From NCBI GenBank assembly GCA_000517565.1, contig CP007051.1, positions 705,039 to 769,038 of the forward strand: DNA of 64,000 bases, given 5' to 3'. This DNA comes from Desulfurella acetivorans A63 (lineage in GTDB: Bacteria > Campylobacterota_A > Desulfurellia > Desulfurellales > Desulfurellaceae). Positions within the stretch are counted from its first letter, which is position 1. Every line of letters starts with the position of its first letter. The notes beneath the pieces were generated by a model. It was not told the origin of the DNA and ran no database searches. It was given only the letters and a program-made list of their open reading frames with translations. The position numbers were made by a program, and so were the translations under genes. Shown in pieces: positions 17,399 to 27,027 of this stretch.

Positions 17399-18278
17399 AA
17401 TCAAGGGATGTAATTTTTCTTTCTTCCCACCCAAGTTTTATTCTTAGTATATCGAAGTAATTCTTGTTTTTATCTGTAATTAGCTTTATTTTTCTTGATG
17501 ATTTGCTAATTATAATTTTGTCGCCTTTGTTTAACCTAAAGCCCACCTGACCATCAAGAGTTAAAAAAACTCTGTCTATGTTTTCATGAAGCTGCAGATG
17601 TATAGTAACATTGTCAGGCAACACAATAGGTCTATTAGATAATGTATGAGGTGCAATTGGTGTTAAGATAAATGAATCAAGTTCTGGGTAAACAATTGGC
17701 CCGCCTGCTGCCAAATTGTAAGCTGTTGAGCCAGATGGTGTTGCAACAATAAGGCCATCAGCAAAAAATGTTGAAACAAACTGTTTTTTTGAGCAGTATT
17801 CGATGTATGTATCAATGCCAATAATTTTGGCAAGCGCCCCTTTATTTATTACGACATCGTTAAATACGCTGTAGTTTTGAAAACTGTTTGAACTTGGCTG
17901 AAAATTTACATTTATTATCATTCTTTCTTCTATTGCAAAATCATTGTTAAATATTTTTTCCAAATTATAAAACATGTTTTCAACTGAAATCTCAGTTAAA
18001 AAACCAATTTTACCAAGATTTACGCCCACTATTGGTATATCATAGCTTGATTTTAAAACGACACGTGTTGCACTTAAAAATGTACCATCTCCGCCAAGTA
18101 CAATAATTAAATCAAGAGGTTCTTGCAAAACAGGTGTATCGCCTTCCAGGCTTTCCACATCTATCTCAAAGTTTACTGCAGCATTTTTTTTTGTTAGAAA
18201 GCTTTTTAATTCATTGACAAGTATATCTAAATTTTTAACATTTGACTTTTTTATTATACCAATTTTTCTAATCAACAT
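17376..18278 (-). CDS. nadK: NAD kinase
   Basis: A 300-residue enzyme that makes NADP from NAD and ATP. It shows the GGDGT motif ([14 protein letters not shown] near 68), [25 protein letters not shown], the [16 protein letters not shown] loop and [10 protein letters not shown]. The C-terminus carries LGWEER, common in NadK. It overlaps the macrodomain gene upstream by 11 nt and recN downstream by 23 nt. Confidence 0.95.
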   Translation of the reverse strand: MLIRKIGIIKKSNVKNLDILVNELKSFLTKKNAAVNFEIDVESLEGDTPVLQEPLDLIIVLGGDGTFLSATRVVLKSSYDIPIVGVNLGKIGFLTEISVENMFYNLEKIFNNDFAIEERMIINVNFQPSSNSFQNYSVFNDVVINKGALAKIIGIDTYIEYCSKKQFVSTFFADGLIVATPSGSTAYNLAAGGPIVYPELDSFILTPIAPHTLSNRPIVLPDNVTIHLQLHENIDRVFLTLDGQVGFRLNKGDKIIISKSSRKIKLITDKNKNYFDILRIKLGWEERKITSLDYDKKHKD

Positions 18279-18813
18279 TTAAACTCTTTAAATAAGAAAC
18301 AAATAGGTTGGACGTATACTCATCTATATTTGTGAAGTGAATTTCTTTAGGTAAATCATTTGTTTTTAAAAATTCAATTACTGAATCTGTAATAATTTTT
18401 ACACCACGTTCTTTTGGAAAACCAAAAATTCCCGTTGAAATAGCAGGTATAGCAATTGAGTTTAAATTGTATTTTTTGGCTAATTGCAATGCACAAATCA
18501 CAGCACTTTTTAGCAAGTTTTCCTCGCTATTTGTGCCTCCTTGCCAGACTGGGCCAACAGCATGTATTACATACTTTGCTTTGAGGTTACCGCCTGAGGT
18601 AATAGCACAACTGCCAGTTTTTACATAACCTATTTTGTCACTTTCTTCCTGAATAACAAAACCACCTTTTGAAACAATAGCTCCTGCAACGCCTCCACCG
18701 TGCTTTAGATAATTGTTAGCTGGGTTAACTATTGCTTGTGTACTTTCTTGTGTTATGTCGCCAGTTACGACTTTTATGGTTTTATCATTTAAGCTTATTG
18801 AATAAATTTCCAT
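18268..18813 (-). CDS. Macrodomain (ADP-ribose / O-acetyl-ADP-ribose hydrolase family)
   Basis: A 181-residue single macrodomain of the YmdB/TTHA0132 type. Seen: [34 protein letters not shown], and the phosphate loop [15 protein letters not shown]. Such proteins bind ADP-ribose and remove acetyl or ADP-ribosyl groups. It is the first gene of the overlapping chain down to parB, with an AAAGGAG before the ATG. Adjacency to nadK is suggestive of NAD metabolism but only by proximity. Confidence 0.9.
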   Translation of the reverse strand: MEIYSISLNDKTIKVVTGDITQESTQAIVNPANNYLKHGGGVAGAIVSKGGFVIQEESDKIGYVKTGSCAITSGGNLKAKYVIHAVGPVWQGGTNSEENLLKSAVICALQLAKKYNLNSIAIPAISTGIFGFPKERGVKIITDSVIEFLKTNDLPKEIHFTNIDEYTSNLFVSYLKSLNVD

Positions 18814-18855
18814 CGCATAAGCTCCTTTTACTTTTAAGCAATTATACAGTTTTTT

Positions 18856-18884
18856 TTGACAAATTCAAATGTGTTTGTTAGAAT
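18856..18884 (+). promoter_or_regulatory. Predicted promoter of tRNA-Arg(UCG)
   Basis: TTGACA (18856-18861), a 17-nt spacer and TAGAAT (18879-18884) with an extended -10 TG. The predicted start is about 16 nt before the mature tRNA. Confidence 0.7.
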
Positions 18885-18906
18885 TTTATTAATTAAATAA
18901 TTTAAA

Positions 18907-18983
18907 GCGCCTGTAGCTCAACGGATCAGAGCAACGGACTTCGGATCCGTTGGTTGGGGGTTCGAATCCCTCCAGGCGCGCCA
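18907..18983 (+). tRNA. tRNA-Arg (anticodon TCG)
   Basis: A 77-nt cloverleaf. Acceptor GCGCCTG pairs with CAGGCGC, followed by G and an encoded CCA. The D stem is GCTC/GAGC, the anticodon stem ACGGA/TCCGT has loop CTTCGGA, and the T stem GGGGG/CCCTC has loop TTCGAAT with one G-T pair. Loop positions 34-36 are TCG, which reads CGA and, by wobble, CGG. Confidence 0.95.
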
Positions 18984-19071
18984 CATTTAGGATTTTACAA
19001 TTAAAATTAAAGTACTTTGCTCAGAGGGGTGGATTTATTTTGTTAATATTTAAAGCCAATAAAACAAGTTT

Positions 19072-19764
19072 TTATTTTTTCTCCAAAATATAAATAACAC
19101 TAACACTTGCCTCAATGTTTAATCTACCAGCTTCAATAGGCACACTTGGGACACTACTTTTGTTTAACATAAACTTATCAAAATAAATAGGTGCTGGCGT
19201 TTTTTCTGTAATAGATATGTTTTTTATACCTATTATTTGGTAGCCTGTGTTTATAAGTGCACTTTGAGCTTTTAAAAGTGCATCTTCCATAGCTTTTTCT
19301 ATTGCTTTTAACTTAAGGTTTGATATATTTGATGACTCAAAATAAATTCTATTTATCTCATCAATACCAAGCTCGCTTACTTTGCTTATTAAAAATCCCA
19401 TTTTGTCTATAGACGATTTTATATTAAATGTTTCTTTGGCTTTGTAGCCAGATAGATTATTAGTTTTTGTCTTGTCATCGTATTGATAAACAGGCTCAAG
19501 CGTTAAGTTTGTTGTGGATAAATTATCCTTTTTAAATCCAAGCTTAAAAAGTGCCTTTACTACATCGTTGGCTTTTTTAGAAAGTACAAACATAGCCTTG
19601 GCTGGGTCTGGACTTTGTGAAATAATCGAAATATCTATACTTGCTATGTCTGGGATGGCTGTAATGATTCCATGTCCAGAAACAGACAATGTTGCATTTT
19701 CATTGGCATTTGCGTTTGTTGCTAGTGCGAAAAAAAATATTAATAAGACAAAAAGTTTTTTCAT
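19072..19764 (-). CDS. Periplasmic SIMPL-domain (DUF541) protein
   Basis: A 230-residue protein with a signal peptide (about 1-20, ending ATNANA). The mature part starts ATLSVSGHGIITAIPDIASI, the classic SIMPL/DUF541 opening, and continues LTLEPVYQYDDKTK and GYKAKETFNI. Bacterial members (YggE, BP26) are periplasmic and linked to oxidative stress, but the mechanism is unclear. A good Shine-Dalgarno precedes the ATG. It stands alone, convergent with the tRNA. Confidence 0.88.
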   Translation of the reverse strand: MKKLFVLLIFFFALATNANANENATLSVSGHGIITAIPDIASIDISIISQSPDPAKAMFVLSKKANDVVKALFKLGFKKDNLSTTNLTLEPVYQYDDKTKTNNLSGYKAKETFNIKSSIDKMGFLISKVSELGIDEINRIYFESSNISNLKLKAIEKAMEDALLKAQSALINTGYQIIGIKNISITEKTPAPIYFDKFMLNKSSVPSVPIEAGRLNIEASVSVIYILEKK

Positions 19765-20022
19765 TAAATGATTCTCCTTTTTTCACAAGAGATTTTTAAT
19801 TGTTTAAAAAGTAGAATGTTGCAACGGCTTTTTTTTGCAATTGTAAAGCGTCAGTAAAGAACTTGTTTATTTTTTAACCAATAAGATTATTCGGCCACTA
19901 AAGTGGTCTTCAGAATGGCAAAAAAGGGCGAACTTGAAAATGACAAGAAGAAAAAACTTGATAAATGCAATAGAAATTGTAGAATGCTAAAAGTTATTTT
20001 TTTAAAATAAATTAGATTAAAA
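19765..20022. other. 258-bp intergenic region between the SIMPL gene and maf
   Basis: It holds the upstream regions of both genes, an imperfect hairpin GGCCACT-AA-AGTGGTC (19893-19908) without a T-run, and a 31-codon Lys-rich frame (19915-20010) that starts MAKKGELEND and has no Shine-Dalgarno. The frame may be chance. A small RNA or tiny peptide is possible but not supported further. Confidence 0.4.
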
Positions 20023-20586
20023 ATGGTTTATGTAGCTACAACATCGCCAAGACGCATTGAGTTGCTTGAACAGTTTGGCTTTGATTATAAACTGGTTAAG
20101 CCATGCAAAGAAAAACTAATTATAAACAGTAAACAAAATTTAGCAGTACAAAAAGCCATAAGTAAAATTGAGTGTTTGCATATAGATGGTTTAGTGGTTG
20201 CCTTTGATACTATAGTAGTTTTCAAAGATAAAATTTTTGAAAAACCAAAAAACATCGAAGAAGCTAAATCCATGCTTTATGATTTAAGTGGTAGCTGGCA
20301 TTCAGTAATTAGCGCAATTGCAATAAAATATAAAGATTTAATAAAAGCTTACTTTGAAAAAACTTTTGTTAAGTTTGCAAAGCTAGAGAAAAACGATATT
20401 GATTTTTTGACAAGCAAAGAAAATGTATTAGATAAAGCTGGAGCTTATGCTATCCAGGGTTATGCAGCGCTTTATATAGAAAAAATTGTTGGAGATTACT
20501 ATAATGTGGTGGGACTGCCTCTAAATAGATTTAAAAAAATCCTTGAAGATGATTTTAAGCTTAAAAAAAGCGATTATTTAAAGTAA
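20023..20586 (+). CDS. maf: Maf-family nucleoside triphosphate pyrophosphatase
   Basis: A 187-residue protein. The N-terminal TSPRRIELLEQFGF is the substrate-loop signature; VVAFDTIVVF carries the conserved Asp and DKAGAYAIQGYAALYIEKI follows. Family members hydrolyse dTTP, UTP or m7GTP and are linked to septum regulation or nucleotide-pool cleaning. No Shine-Dalgarno is evident before the ATG. It ends at a bidirectional terminator shared with the flagellar operon. Confidence 0.92.
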   Translation: MVYVATTSPRRIELLEQFGFDYKLVKPCKEKLIINSKQNLAVQKAISKIECLHIDGLVVAFDTIVVFKDKIFEKPKNIEEAKSMLYDLSGSWHSVISAIAIKYKDLIKAYFEKTFVKFAKLEKNDIDFLTSKENVLDKAGAYAIQGYAALYIEKIVGDYYNVVGLPLNRFKKILEDDFKLKKSDYLK

Positions 20587-20612
20587 GTTTAAGCCCAAAA
20601 AGGGCTTAAACT
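20586..20612. terminator. Bidirectional terminator between maf and flgE
   Basis: An 11-bp perfect stem AGTTTAAGCCC / GGGCTTAAACT with a 5-nt A loop. It overlaps the last bases of both convergent genes. Confidence 0.75.
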
Positions 20613-22722
20613 ATTGGATATTAAGGAGGGTTTGGAGCATTTGGTCTGATGTGCTTATAATTCTTGTGTTTGCCTGATAGGCACGCTCAGCTATAATCAT
20701 ATTTGTAAACTCTGTACCTAAGTCAACATTGCTTTCTTCAAGTGTACTTGGTGCAATTGTGCCGGCGCCTTGAGTCCCAGCGGTAGATATAACGGGTGTG
20801 CCAGAATTTGCAGTAGCTGCAAACAAAGAACCGCCTTTTGACATGAGGCCGTTGTCATTATTAAAAGTAGCAATTGCAATTTGAGCTAAAGGGTAGCTTT
20901 TGCCGTTTGAAAATAATCCTTCTATTACGCCATCCTGGTTTACAAGAATACTCTGAAGGCTACCACTTGGAAAACCGTCTTGTGTTTGAGAGGTTGTTTG
21001 AGATGGCAGAGAAAATTGTGTAAGTCCGTTAAATGTACCAATCGAACCGTAATTTAAATTTATTACCTGACTTGATGTGCCGTTGTTCCAATTTACAGTG
21101 ATTGCAAGAGGGCTTGATTCATATGTTAACTGACCATTTGAATCAAATTTTAATGTTCCACTGGAGTTTAGAATGTTTGCTGGCGCTGGAGCACTTGCTG
21201 TCCAGACCCATGTGGATTGCTGGGTTGTAGGATCATATGAAACTTTTCTAAAATTAAAAGTAAGCGTATGTTTATTGCCAAGGGAGTCATATACATCAAT
21301 TGAAGTATTGTGAATGTCTGCTTCAAATGGCTGGCTTGCACATATCGCACTCGGTGCTGTTGTGCCAGAAAGTGTGCCCAAAATTGTACCTAAAGTTATA
21401 TTATTAGAATATACCGCACCAATTGCTTGGGATGAGCCAGAGTTATTTGTAATAACAATTTGACCATCTTGGTTAATTGAAGCTGTTGAACTGGAACCCC
21501 ACGGTGAGTTTTCTAAATCTGCATTGATATTTTTTACTAATCCAGCTAGAGTGGAAAAATTGCCACCGCCTTCATTAGAAGAAGAATAATTATAAATATA
21601 GGTGTTGTAATATGCCCCGTTATCATAGCTTAAAGCTACCGCATCGCCTGGCTTTGAAAAGACTGGTAGGCTCGTACGAGTGTGTCCACCTTCAATTTTG
21701 GCTGAGTTTCCTGGACCACCTTGCAGATTTTGCAAGATGCCAGCCAAAACTCCACCAGTGTCGCCTGTTGTAGTGATGTTAGATATAGTAATTTGGTTAG
21801 CTCCTTGATTTTGTATTACTAATTCGCCATTTGAAACAGAAGCGTTAATGCTAATACCTGAATTAACTAAACTATTAAAATACGTTTGTATTTTATCTGC
21901 CAAACCATACAGAGTAGTAAAATCATTTGTGCTTCCGTAATGAAAAGTGTGTTGATAAGTGCTTGAATTGCTAGTTATACTCATACTAACAGTAGCATCA
22001 CTTGCCAGTGCTATTGGCTGTCCGTTTATGTTATAATCATTTTTTAAATCATTACTACCTGTTTCTAGACTAGCTGTTTGGGTTGTTTGGCCTATACCTA
22101 TGGCATTGCCATTTGAGTTAAATAAAACATTCATATTATCTGTCCCGATTGCTGGGCTCATTTCTGTTATAGTATCGCCTCCGTTGAGGTTGCCTGCTAT
22201 TGAAATATTTTTTGTAACACCTGCTGGCACTGTCATATTTTGAGGAACATTTAAGCTTTGGATGCTTGAAGCTGTATTTATTGTGTGGGTTGTATTGTTT
22301 GCCATCCAGCCTTGAACAATGTTGCCTAATGGATCAACGAGGTTTCCGTTTGCATCAAAGTTAAAGTTTCCTGCACGTGTGTATTCGTAAGTGTTTCCAC
22401 CATCGCCTGATACTATAAAAAAACCGTTTCCCTGTATAGCCAGGTTTGTTGTAATATTTGTAGTTTGAAGGCTGCCTTGAGAGAAGTTTTTATTAATGTT
22501 TGCAATTTGTGTACCAAGTCCAATCTGTTTTGGGTTCATACCTCCTAAGTTGCCTTGCGGCGCACTGGCTCCACTTAGTGTTTGACTTAGCACATCACTA
22601 AAGTTTATAAGGCTAGCTTTAAAACCTACAGTATTGACATTTGCAATGTTGTTTCCTACAACATCCATAAATTCCTGGTTTGCCTGCAAGCCGGAAACAC
22701 CGCTCCAAAGTGATCGCATCAT
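20611..22722 (-). CDS. flgE: Flagellar hook protein FlgE
   Basis: A 703-residue hook subunit. N-terminal SLWSGVSGLQANQEFMDVVG and the NNIANVNTVGFK motif form the D0/D1 rod region. The C-terminal half of D0 (SNVDLGTEFTNMIIAERAYQ and then a TSDQMLQTLLNI helix) completes the coiled core. The large Gly/Ser/Asn-rich middle forms the exposed D2/D3 domains. Its size is like Campylobacterota FlgE. An AGGAGG precedes the double ATG. It is the last gene of a four-gene operon and a paralogue of the next gene. Confidence 0.9.
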   Translation of the reverse strand: MMRSLWSGVSGLQANQEFMDVVGNNIANVNTVGFKASLINFSDVLSQTLSGASAPQGNLGGMNPKQIGLGTQIANINKNFSQGSLQTTNITTNLAIQGNGFFIVSGDGGNTYEYTRAGNFNFDANGNLVDPLGNIVQGWMANNTTHTINTASSIQSLNVPQNMTVPAGVTKNISIAGNLNGGDTITEMSPAIGTDNMNVLFNSNGNAIGIGQTTQTASLETGSNDLKNDYNINGQPIALASDATVSMSITSNSSTYQHTFHYGSTNDFTTLYGLADKIQTYFNSLVNSGISINASVSNGELVIQNQGANQITISNITTTGDTGGVLAGILQNLQGGPGNSAKIEGGHTRTSLPVFSKPGDAVALSYDNGAYYNTYIYNYSSSNEGGGNFSTLAGLVKNINADLENSPWGSSSTASINQDGQIVITNNSGSSQAIGAVYSNNITLGTILGTLSGTTAPSAICASQPFEADIHNTSIDVYDSLGNKHTLTFNFRKVSYDPTTQQSTWVWTASAPAPANILNSSGTLKFDSNGQLTYESSPLAITVNWNNGTSSQVINLNYGSIGTFNGLTQFSLPSQTTSQTQDGFPSGSLQSILVNQDGVIEGLFSNGKSYPLAQIAIATFNNDNGLMSKGGSLFAATANSGTPVISTAGTQGAGTIAPSTLEESNVDLGTEFTNMIIAERAYQANTRIISTSDQMLQTLLNIQ

Positions 22723-22737
22723 ATTAGTTTACCTCCT

Positions 22738-24498
22738 TTACTGTTTTAATTGGATAGCTGTTTGTATCATCTGGTCTATTGTTTGTATGCTTTTTGAGTT
22801 TGCCTGAAATGAACGCTCATAAACAATCATATTTGTAAGCTGAGTGCCTAAATCCACATTGCTTTGCTCTAAGCTTGATGGTACAATTGTACCTCGTGGA
22901 CCCTGCCCTGCTACGCCAATGTAAGCTTTTGAAGCAATATTTTGGGGCGTATCTGTATTGGCTGTAATTTGATAAAGGTTTGAGCCTATTTGAGATAATC
23001 CTTGCGGATTTGTAAAATTTGCAATGGCTACTTTTGCTAATGTATAGGAGTTGCCATTTGTGTATGATCCTATAAGATCGCCATTATTGTTAAAGTAAAC
23101 ACTTTGAAGAACGCCAGATGGTGATCCATCTTGAGTTAAAAATGTTGTGTTTGAGTTTAGTGCAAACTGCGTTATGCCTGTAAATTGATTACCTTGGTAT
23201 GTACCATTATTTGTATTCCAGAAATTTAATAGTAAATTAACATTTGGTGCACCGTTTGTAAGCGAGGTTATGGTAATTGTGGGTGATTGTGTAGTTGTAG
23301 AAAGGCCACCGTTTGGATCGAAATTAATTACGCCAGAACCATTTTGTACGCTGCCGTCATTGTTTGGCAAAGTTGCCTGCCAGGACCATTGATTTGGTGC
23401 AATTTTCGTAAAAGTTATATTTAGATTATGTTTTTGACCTGTAGAATCGTAAAAAAAGGCATTTATAGTGTGTGTTGCAACATTAAAGGTTTGTGTAGAA
23501 GCATTTTGACCTGGAAGAATAATCTGATTTAGAGCCTGCATAGCTGTGTCAAGTTTTTGATTGTCTTGAGCGTTTTTGTAGTTTGGATCCTGGTTTGTAG
23601 GTCTTACTTGAATATTTATGTTAGAAGTTGCGCTTTGTGGGTTTGATATAACAAACTGGCCATTTGTAAAACTAAGTGTTGCGCCTTGAGGCAAGTCATT
23701 TTGCATTTTGTTTAATAAATCAGCTATACTAGTAAAAGTTTCTGCGCCAGAAAGAGGTGTGGTTGTTGAATTTGGCGATAAATACTCGTATGTGTGCCAG
23801 GTTTTGCCACCGTCATAGCTGATTTGAAAGCTGTCACCATCTTGTATATTTAGCGAATCACCATTTGAGTCAAACAATACATTGAAATTAACAGAAGTGT
23901 CACTTGCTGGAGAGTATTCATTTACAGTATTTGATGAATCTAAGTTTGCCTGCATTTTTATATAAGTAGAAGCTGTAGCCGGCACTTTTTGAAAACCCGA
24001 TATATTGATAGGTGAAACTGCAGATGTTGGAACACCTGTTTGAGGGTTTGTGTTTAAGCTAAAACCTGTACCAGTTGAGCTGGGGCTTGATAGCCAACCA
24101 ACAACAAAATTACCGTTTGGATCAACAAGATTGCCTGATCCATCAAAAGAAAAATTACCTGCCCTTGTAAAATAATAGTTGGAATTGGATGCAGGTCCAT
24201 TTTGTAACATAAAAAATCCGTTTCCGTTTATTGCAAGGTTTGTTGCTATGTTTGTTGGCTGAATTGAGCCTTGTGAAAAATTTAAGCTATTTGATGCAAT
24301 TTGGGCTCCAAGTCCTACTTGTATTGGATTTGTGCTTGTAGAGCCCCCAGAAATTGTCTGGTATAGAATATCTTGAAAGTTTGTAGTGCTTGATTTAAAG
24401 CCAACAGTGTTTATATTTGCTATATTATTTGAAACGGTATCTACGGCAAATTGATTGCCAAGTAAAGCATTTTGAGATGTCCAAAAACCACTATCCAT
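22738..24498 (-). CDS. Second FlgE-family hook protein (paralogue)
   Basis: A 586-residue flagellar hook/basal-body protein with the same terminal motifs as its neighbour: NNIANINTVGFKSSTTNFQD near the start and EQSNVDLGTQLTNMIVYERS plus TIDQMIQTAIQL at the end. The middle domain is different and shorter. Two FlgE-like proteins are known in Campylobacterota. Here they lie in tandem 15 nt apart, which points to duplication. Which one forms the hook shaft cannot be told from sequence. Confidence 0.85.
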   Translation of the reverse strand: MDSGFWTSQNALLGNQFAVDTVSNNIANINTVGFKSSTTNFQDILYQTISGGSTSTNPIQVGLGAQIASNSLNFSQGSIQPTNIATNLAINGNGFFMLQNGPASNSNYYFTRAGNFSFDGSGNLVDPNGNFVVGWLSSPSSTGTGFSLNTNPQTGVPTSAVSPINISGFQKVPATASTYIKMQANLDSSNTVNEYSPASDTSVNFNVLFDSNGDSLNIQDGDSFQISYDGGKTWHTYEYLSPNSTTTPLSGAETFTSIADLLNKMQNDLPQGATLSFTNGQFVISNPQSATSNINIQVRPTNQDPNYKNAQDNQKLDTAMQALNQIILPGQNASTQTFNVATHTINAFFYDSTGQKHNLNITFTKIAPNQWSWQATLPNNDGSVQNGSGVINFDPNGGLSTTTQSPTITITSLTNGAPNVNLLLNFWNTNNGTYQGNQFTGITQFALNSNTTFLTQDGSPSGVLQSVYFNNNGDLIGSYTNGNSYTLAKVAIANFTNPQGLSQIGSNLYQITANTDTPQNIASKAYIGVAGQGPRGTIVPSSLEQSNVDLGTQLTNMIVYERSFQANSKSIQTIDQMIQTAIQLKQ

Positions 24499-24514
24499 AA
24501 ATTGCCCCTTTGTG

Positions 24515-25174
24515 TTATGTTGATACGCCAGTTACATTGTTTATACTGATGCTTTTGCCCAAATTTGTGTGTAACACTGGACCATCTGGACCAAACGATA
24601 TACTCGTTACTGTGCCTGCGCTTTGGTTTACCGGTATGATATTGCCATTTGAGTCTGTAGCAGTAAATGCTACAGTGTAGGTTCCGTTTGATAGGTAATT
24701 ACCGTTTTCGTTTTTGCCATTAAATTGAAAAGTGTTTGTACCTGCATTTTGTGGTCCTAAGTCAATTGTGGCGACACTATTGCCACTTGCATTTATAATG
24801 GTGGCTTTTACATCTGCTGCGTTTTGAGATAAGGTGTAGGCTGCAGGCGTTATTGATGTACCGTTTATTGTTATGGTTGTAGTGTTTGTAAGAATATTTT
24901 TACCCAAAAGTGATGCTGCATAGGCATTTGTTTGACTTTGGTTTGAGAGCTTGCTAAGTGTTTGATTCATATTTACAAGCTGTTGAAGCTGAGAAAACAT
25001 AGTATTTTCTTGTATAAACTGGTCACTTGAGAGAGGATTTATTGGGTCTTGATGCTTGAGTTGGGCTATGAGCAATTTTAAAAAACCATCCTGTGTTATA
25101 GTATTTTTTGGATTGTTTATCTGTGATGCGCTTGATGCAGGTGTTAATGTGGTTGGTGATGATACTATACTCAT
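24515..25174 (-). CDS. flgD: Flagellar hook capping protein FlgD
   Basis: A 219-residue protein with the FlgD N-terminal block TQDGFLKLLIAQLKHQDPIN followed by PLSSDQFIQENTMFSQLQQL. A FlgD Ig-like domain (FNGKNENGNYLSNGTYTVAF) follows. FlgD caps the growing hook and is discarded when the hook is complete. Order fliK-flgD-flgE is the common Campylobacterota arrangement. Confidence 0.93.
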   Translation of the reverse strand: MSIVSSPTTLTPASSASQINNPKNTITQDGFLKLLIAQLKHQDPINPLSSDQFIQENTMFSQLQQLVNMNQTLSKLSNQSQTNAYAASLLGKNILTNTTTITINGTSITPAAYTLSQNAADVKATIINASGNSVATIDLGPQNAGTNTFQFNGKNENGNYLSNGTYTVAFTATDSNGNIIPVNQSAGTVTSISFGPDGPVLHTNLGKSISINNVTGVST

Positions 25175-25185
25175 AATTGCCTCCT

Positions 25186-26961
25186 TTATATACTTATATC
25201 TAAAAGCGCAATAGTTTTTCTAAATATGCGCTTTATTTGTTTTGTGTTATTTTCAAAAACATAATTTTGTTGTTTTTGTTGGTTAAAAGCTTGATTGAAA
25301 GAATTTTGACTATTACCTGATTGGTTAAAGTTTTGGTTAAAATTAGAAAATGCTTGGTTTTGTTGGTTTTGGTTTTGATTAAAGTTTTGCTGACTTGAAT
25401 TACTGGAAGTTACGCTTATTTGTGAAACATTTATGCCCTGCTGTAAAATTGTAGTTTTGAGTGTGTCAAGATTGCTGTTAACTAAGTTAAAAACTTCTTG
25501 ATTGTCTACATGAATGCTAGCACTTAAATTTTTAGATGAATCAATGGAAACTTTTACATCAATGTGACCGAGAGAAGGTGGATTCAGTTGAATTTGTATA
25601 GTTTTTATGACGGGTGGTCTCAAATTTTGTAACTCTATTATTTTTTCAATAATATGATTAATCGGATATGCTTGTTTTGGAATATTTGGAGTGTCTTGCA
25701 TTTTTTGAAGACTTAAAGCGTTTGATAAGCCAAATGAACTTTGATTGTTAATTATAGGTTCTTGCTTAATCTGATTTAGGGTTTTTTCTTCAATTAAGGG
25801 CTTTTGCTGAAGCTCTTGTGTTTGAGTAGTATTTGGCTGGTTTTGCATTGTAAATAGAGTTTTTAGCGTTTTATTATCTATTGTAAATTTGTTTTGCGGT
25901 TCTTGTGGTTGGTTTTGCTGGCTTTGAGAGTTTTCGCTTTGGGGTTTGTTTTGAGATGCAGAATTTACATCATCTTTAATTTGTATGTTATTTGTATTGT
26001 TTAGATAATTAATTTTTGGTTGGTCTTTGGGTGATAAAAGTTTATTTTCGGTAATTTCTAATGATTGTTGAGCGCTATGGTTGTCTGGTTTTAATTGAGT
26101 GGTAGTTTCTAAAATATTTTTTTGTACAGGATTTTGATTGGTTTTTGTATCACTGTTTAATTTAGATTTATCAGGTAGTTGATTATAGCTTATATTTTGT
26201 TTGTCTTTACTCATCTTTAGCATAAGTGAAGGATCTTCATTTGTATAATTATTTTTTGTTTCAATATCGATTTTAGTGTCAGCTGATTTGTGTGTATTTT
26301 CTTTTGTAGGGTTTTTATTTAGATAATTTTTTTGGGTAATGAAAATTTGCTCAAGAGATGGGTTTTCTTTTTGATCTGCTGAGGTTTGGTGTATTTTAGT
26401 TTGCAATGTTTTATTGGATTCATCATTAAAAAACTTTGTATCTTTCATATTGCTATTGCTTGTATCTAATTTTTCTGCTATTTTTGTTTGTATAACAATT
26501 TTTTCTAATTGAGAGCTTGATTTAGGGTTTTCATTTGCTTTAGAGTTTTTTTGGGATGAATTTTCTTGAGTAGTTTGTATTGTGTATGCAGTATCAATCG
26601 TAGATTGATTTAGCTTTTGTAAGGAGTAATTAGAATTTGTTGGGTTTGTATTTTTTATATCTATATTCTTAAAATTATTATTTAAGCTATTTTGGATTAG
26701 TGAAAGTAAAGCGATTATATCATTTTTTGATAAATCGATATTTTTTTTTGTGTTTTTGGGGTTATCAATTAATTCTTCAATTGTATTTAAAATATCTTCT
26801 TTAGATGTGTTTGTTTGGTCTTCGTAGTCTGTTTTTAACAACTCTTGTAAAATTGAGCTAAAATCACTTTTTAAATCTTTGGAGGTTGATTTTGTAGCTA
26901 ATTTATCTATAATCTGGAATATGATGTCATTTAGTTTAGTATCCAAAATAGCCTTTTGCAT
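25186..26961 (-). CDS. fliK: Flagellar hook-length control protein FliK
   Basis: A 591-residue protein from the ATG at 26961. The first two thirds are low-complexity and rich in Asn, Gln, Lys and Ser, as in FliK secreted rulers. The conserved C-terminal Flg_hook domain (about 440-530) has IQIQLNPPSLGHIDVKVSID. The final part is a run rich in N, Q and F. It is the first gene of the hook operon with a sigma-54 promoter upstream. Long disordered length fits its molecular-ruler role. Confidence 0.88.
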   Translation of the reverse strand: MQKAILDTKLNDIIFQIIDKLATKSTSKDLKSDFSSILQELLKTDYEDQTNTSKEDILNTIEELIDNPKNTKKNIDLSKNDIIALLSLIQNSLNNNFKNIDIKNTNPTNSNYSLQKLNQSTIDTAYTIQTTQENSSQKNSKANENPKSSSQLEKIVIQTKIAEKLDTSNSNMKDTKFFNDESNKTLQTKIHQTSADQKENPSLEQIFITQKNYLNKNPTKENTHKSADTKIDIETKNNYTNEDPSLMLKMSKDKQNISYNQLPDKSKLNSDTKTNQNPVQKNILETTTQLKPDNHSAQQSLEITENKLLSPKDQPKINYLNNTNNIQIKDDVNSASQNKPQSENSQSQQNQPQEPQNKFTIDNKTLKTLFTMQNQPNTTQTQELQQKPLIEEKTLNQIKQEPIINNQSSFGLSNALSLQKMQDTPNIPKQAYPINHIIEKIIELQNLRPPVIKTIQIQLNPPSLGHIDVKVSIDSSKNLSASIHVDNQEVFNLVNSNLDTLKTTILQQGINVSQISVTSSNSSQQNFNQNQNQQNQAFSNFNQNFNQSGNSQNSFNQAFNQQKQQNYVFENNTKQIKRIFRKTIALLDISI

Positions 26962-26998
26962 CAAACATACCTCAAAAAATGTTCCTATAAGGTTTTAT

Positions 26999-27014
26999 AG
27001 CAAAATTTGTTCCA
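26999..27014 (-). promoter_or_regulatory. Sigma-54 (-24/-12) promoter of the hook operon
   Basis: On the minus strand TGGAAC-AAATT-TTGCT, one mismatch from the consensus TGGCAC-N5-TTGCW, with correct GG-N10-GC spacing. The predicted start lies about 27 nt before the fliK ATG. RpoN control of fliK, flgD and flgE is known in Campylobacter and Helicobacter. Confidence 0.85.
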
Positions 27015-27027
27015 CAAGGGGGAATTT

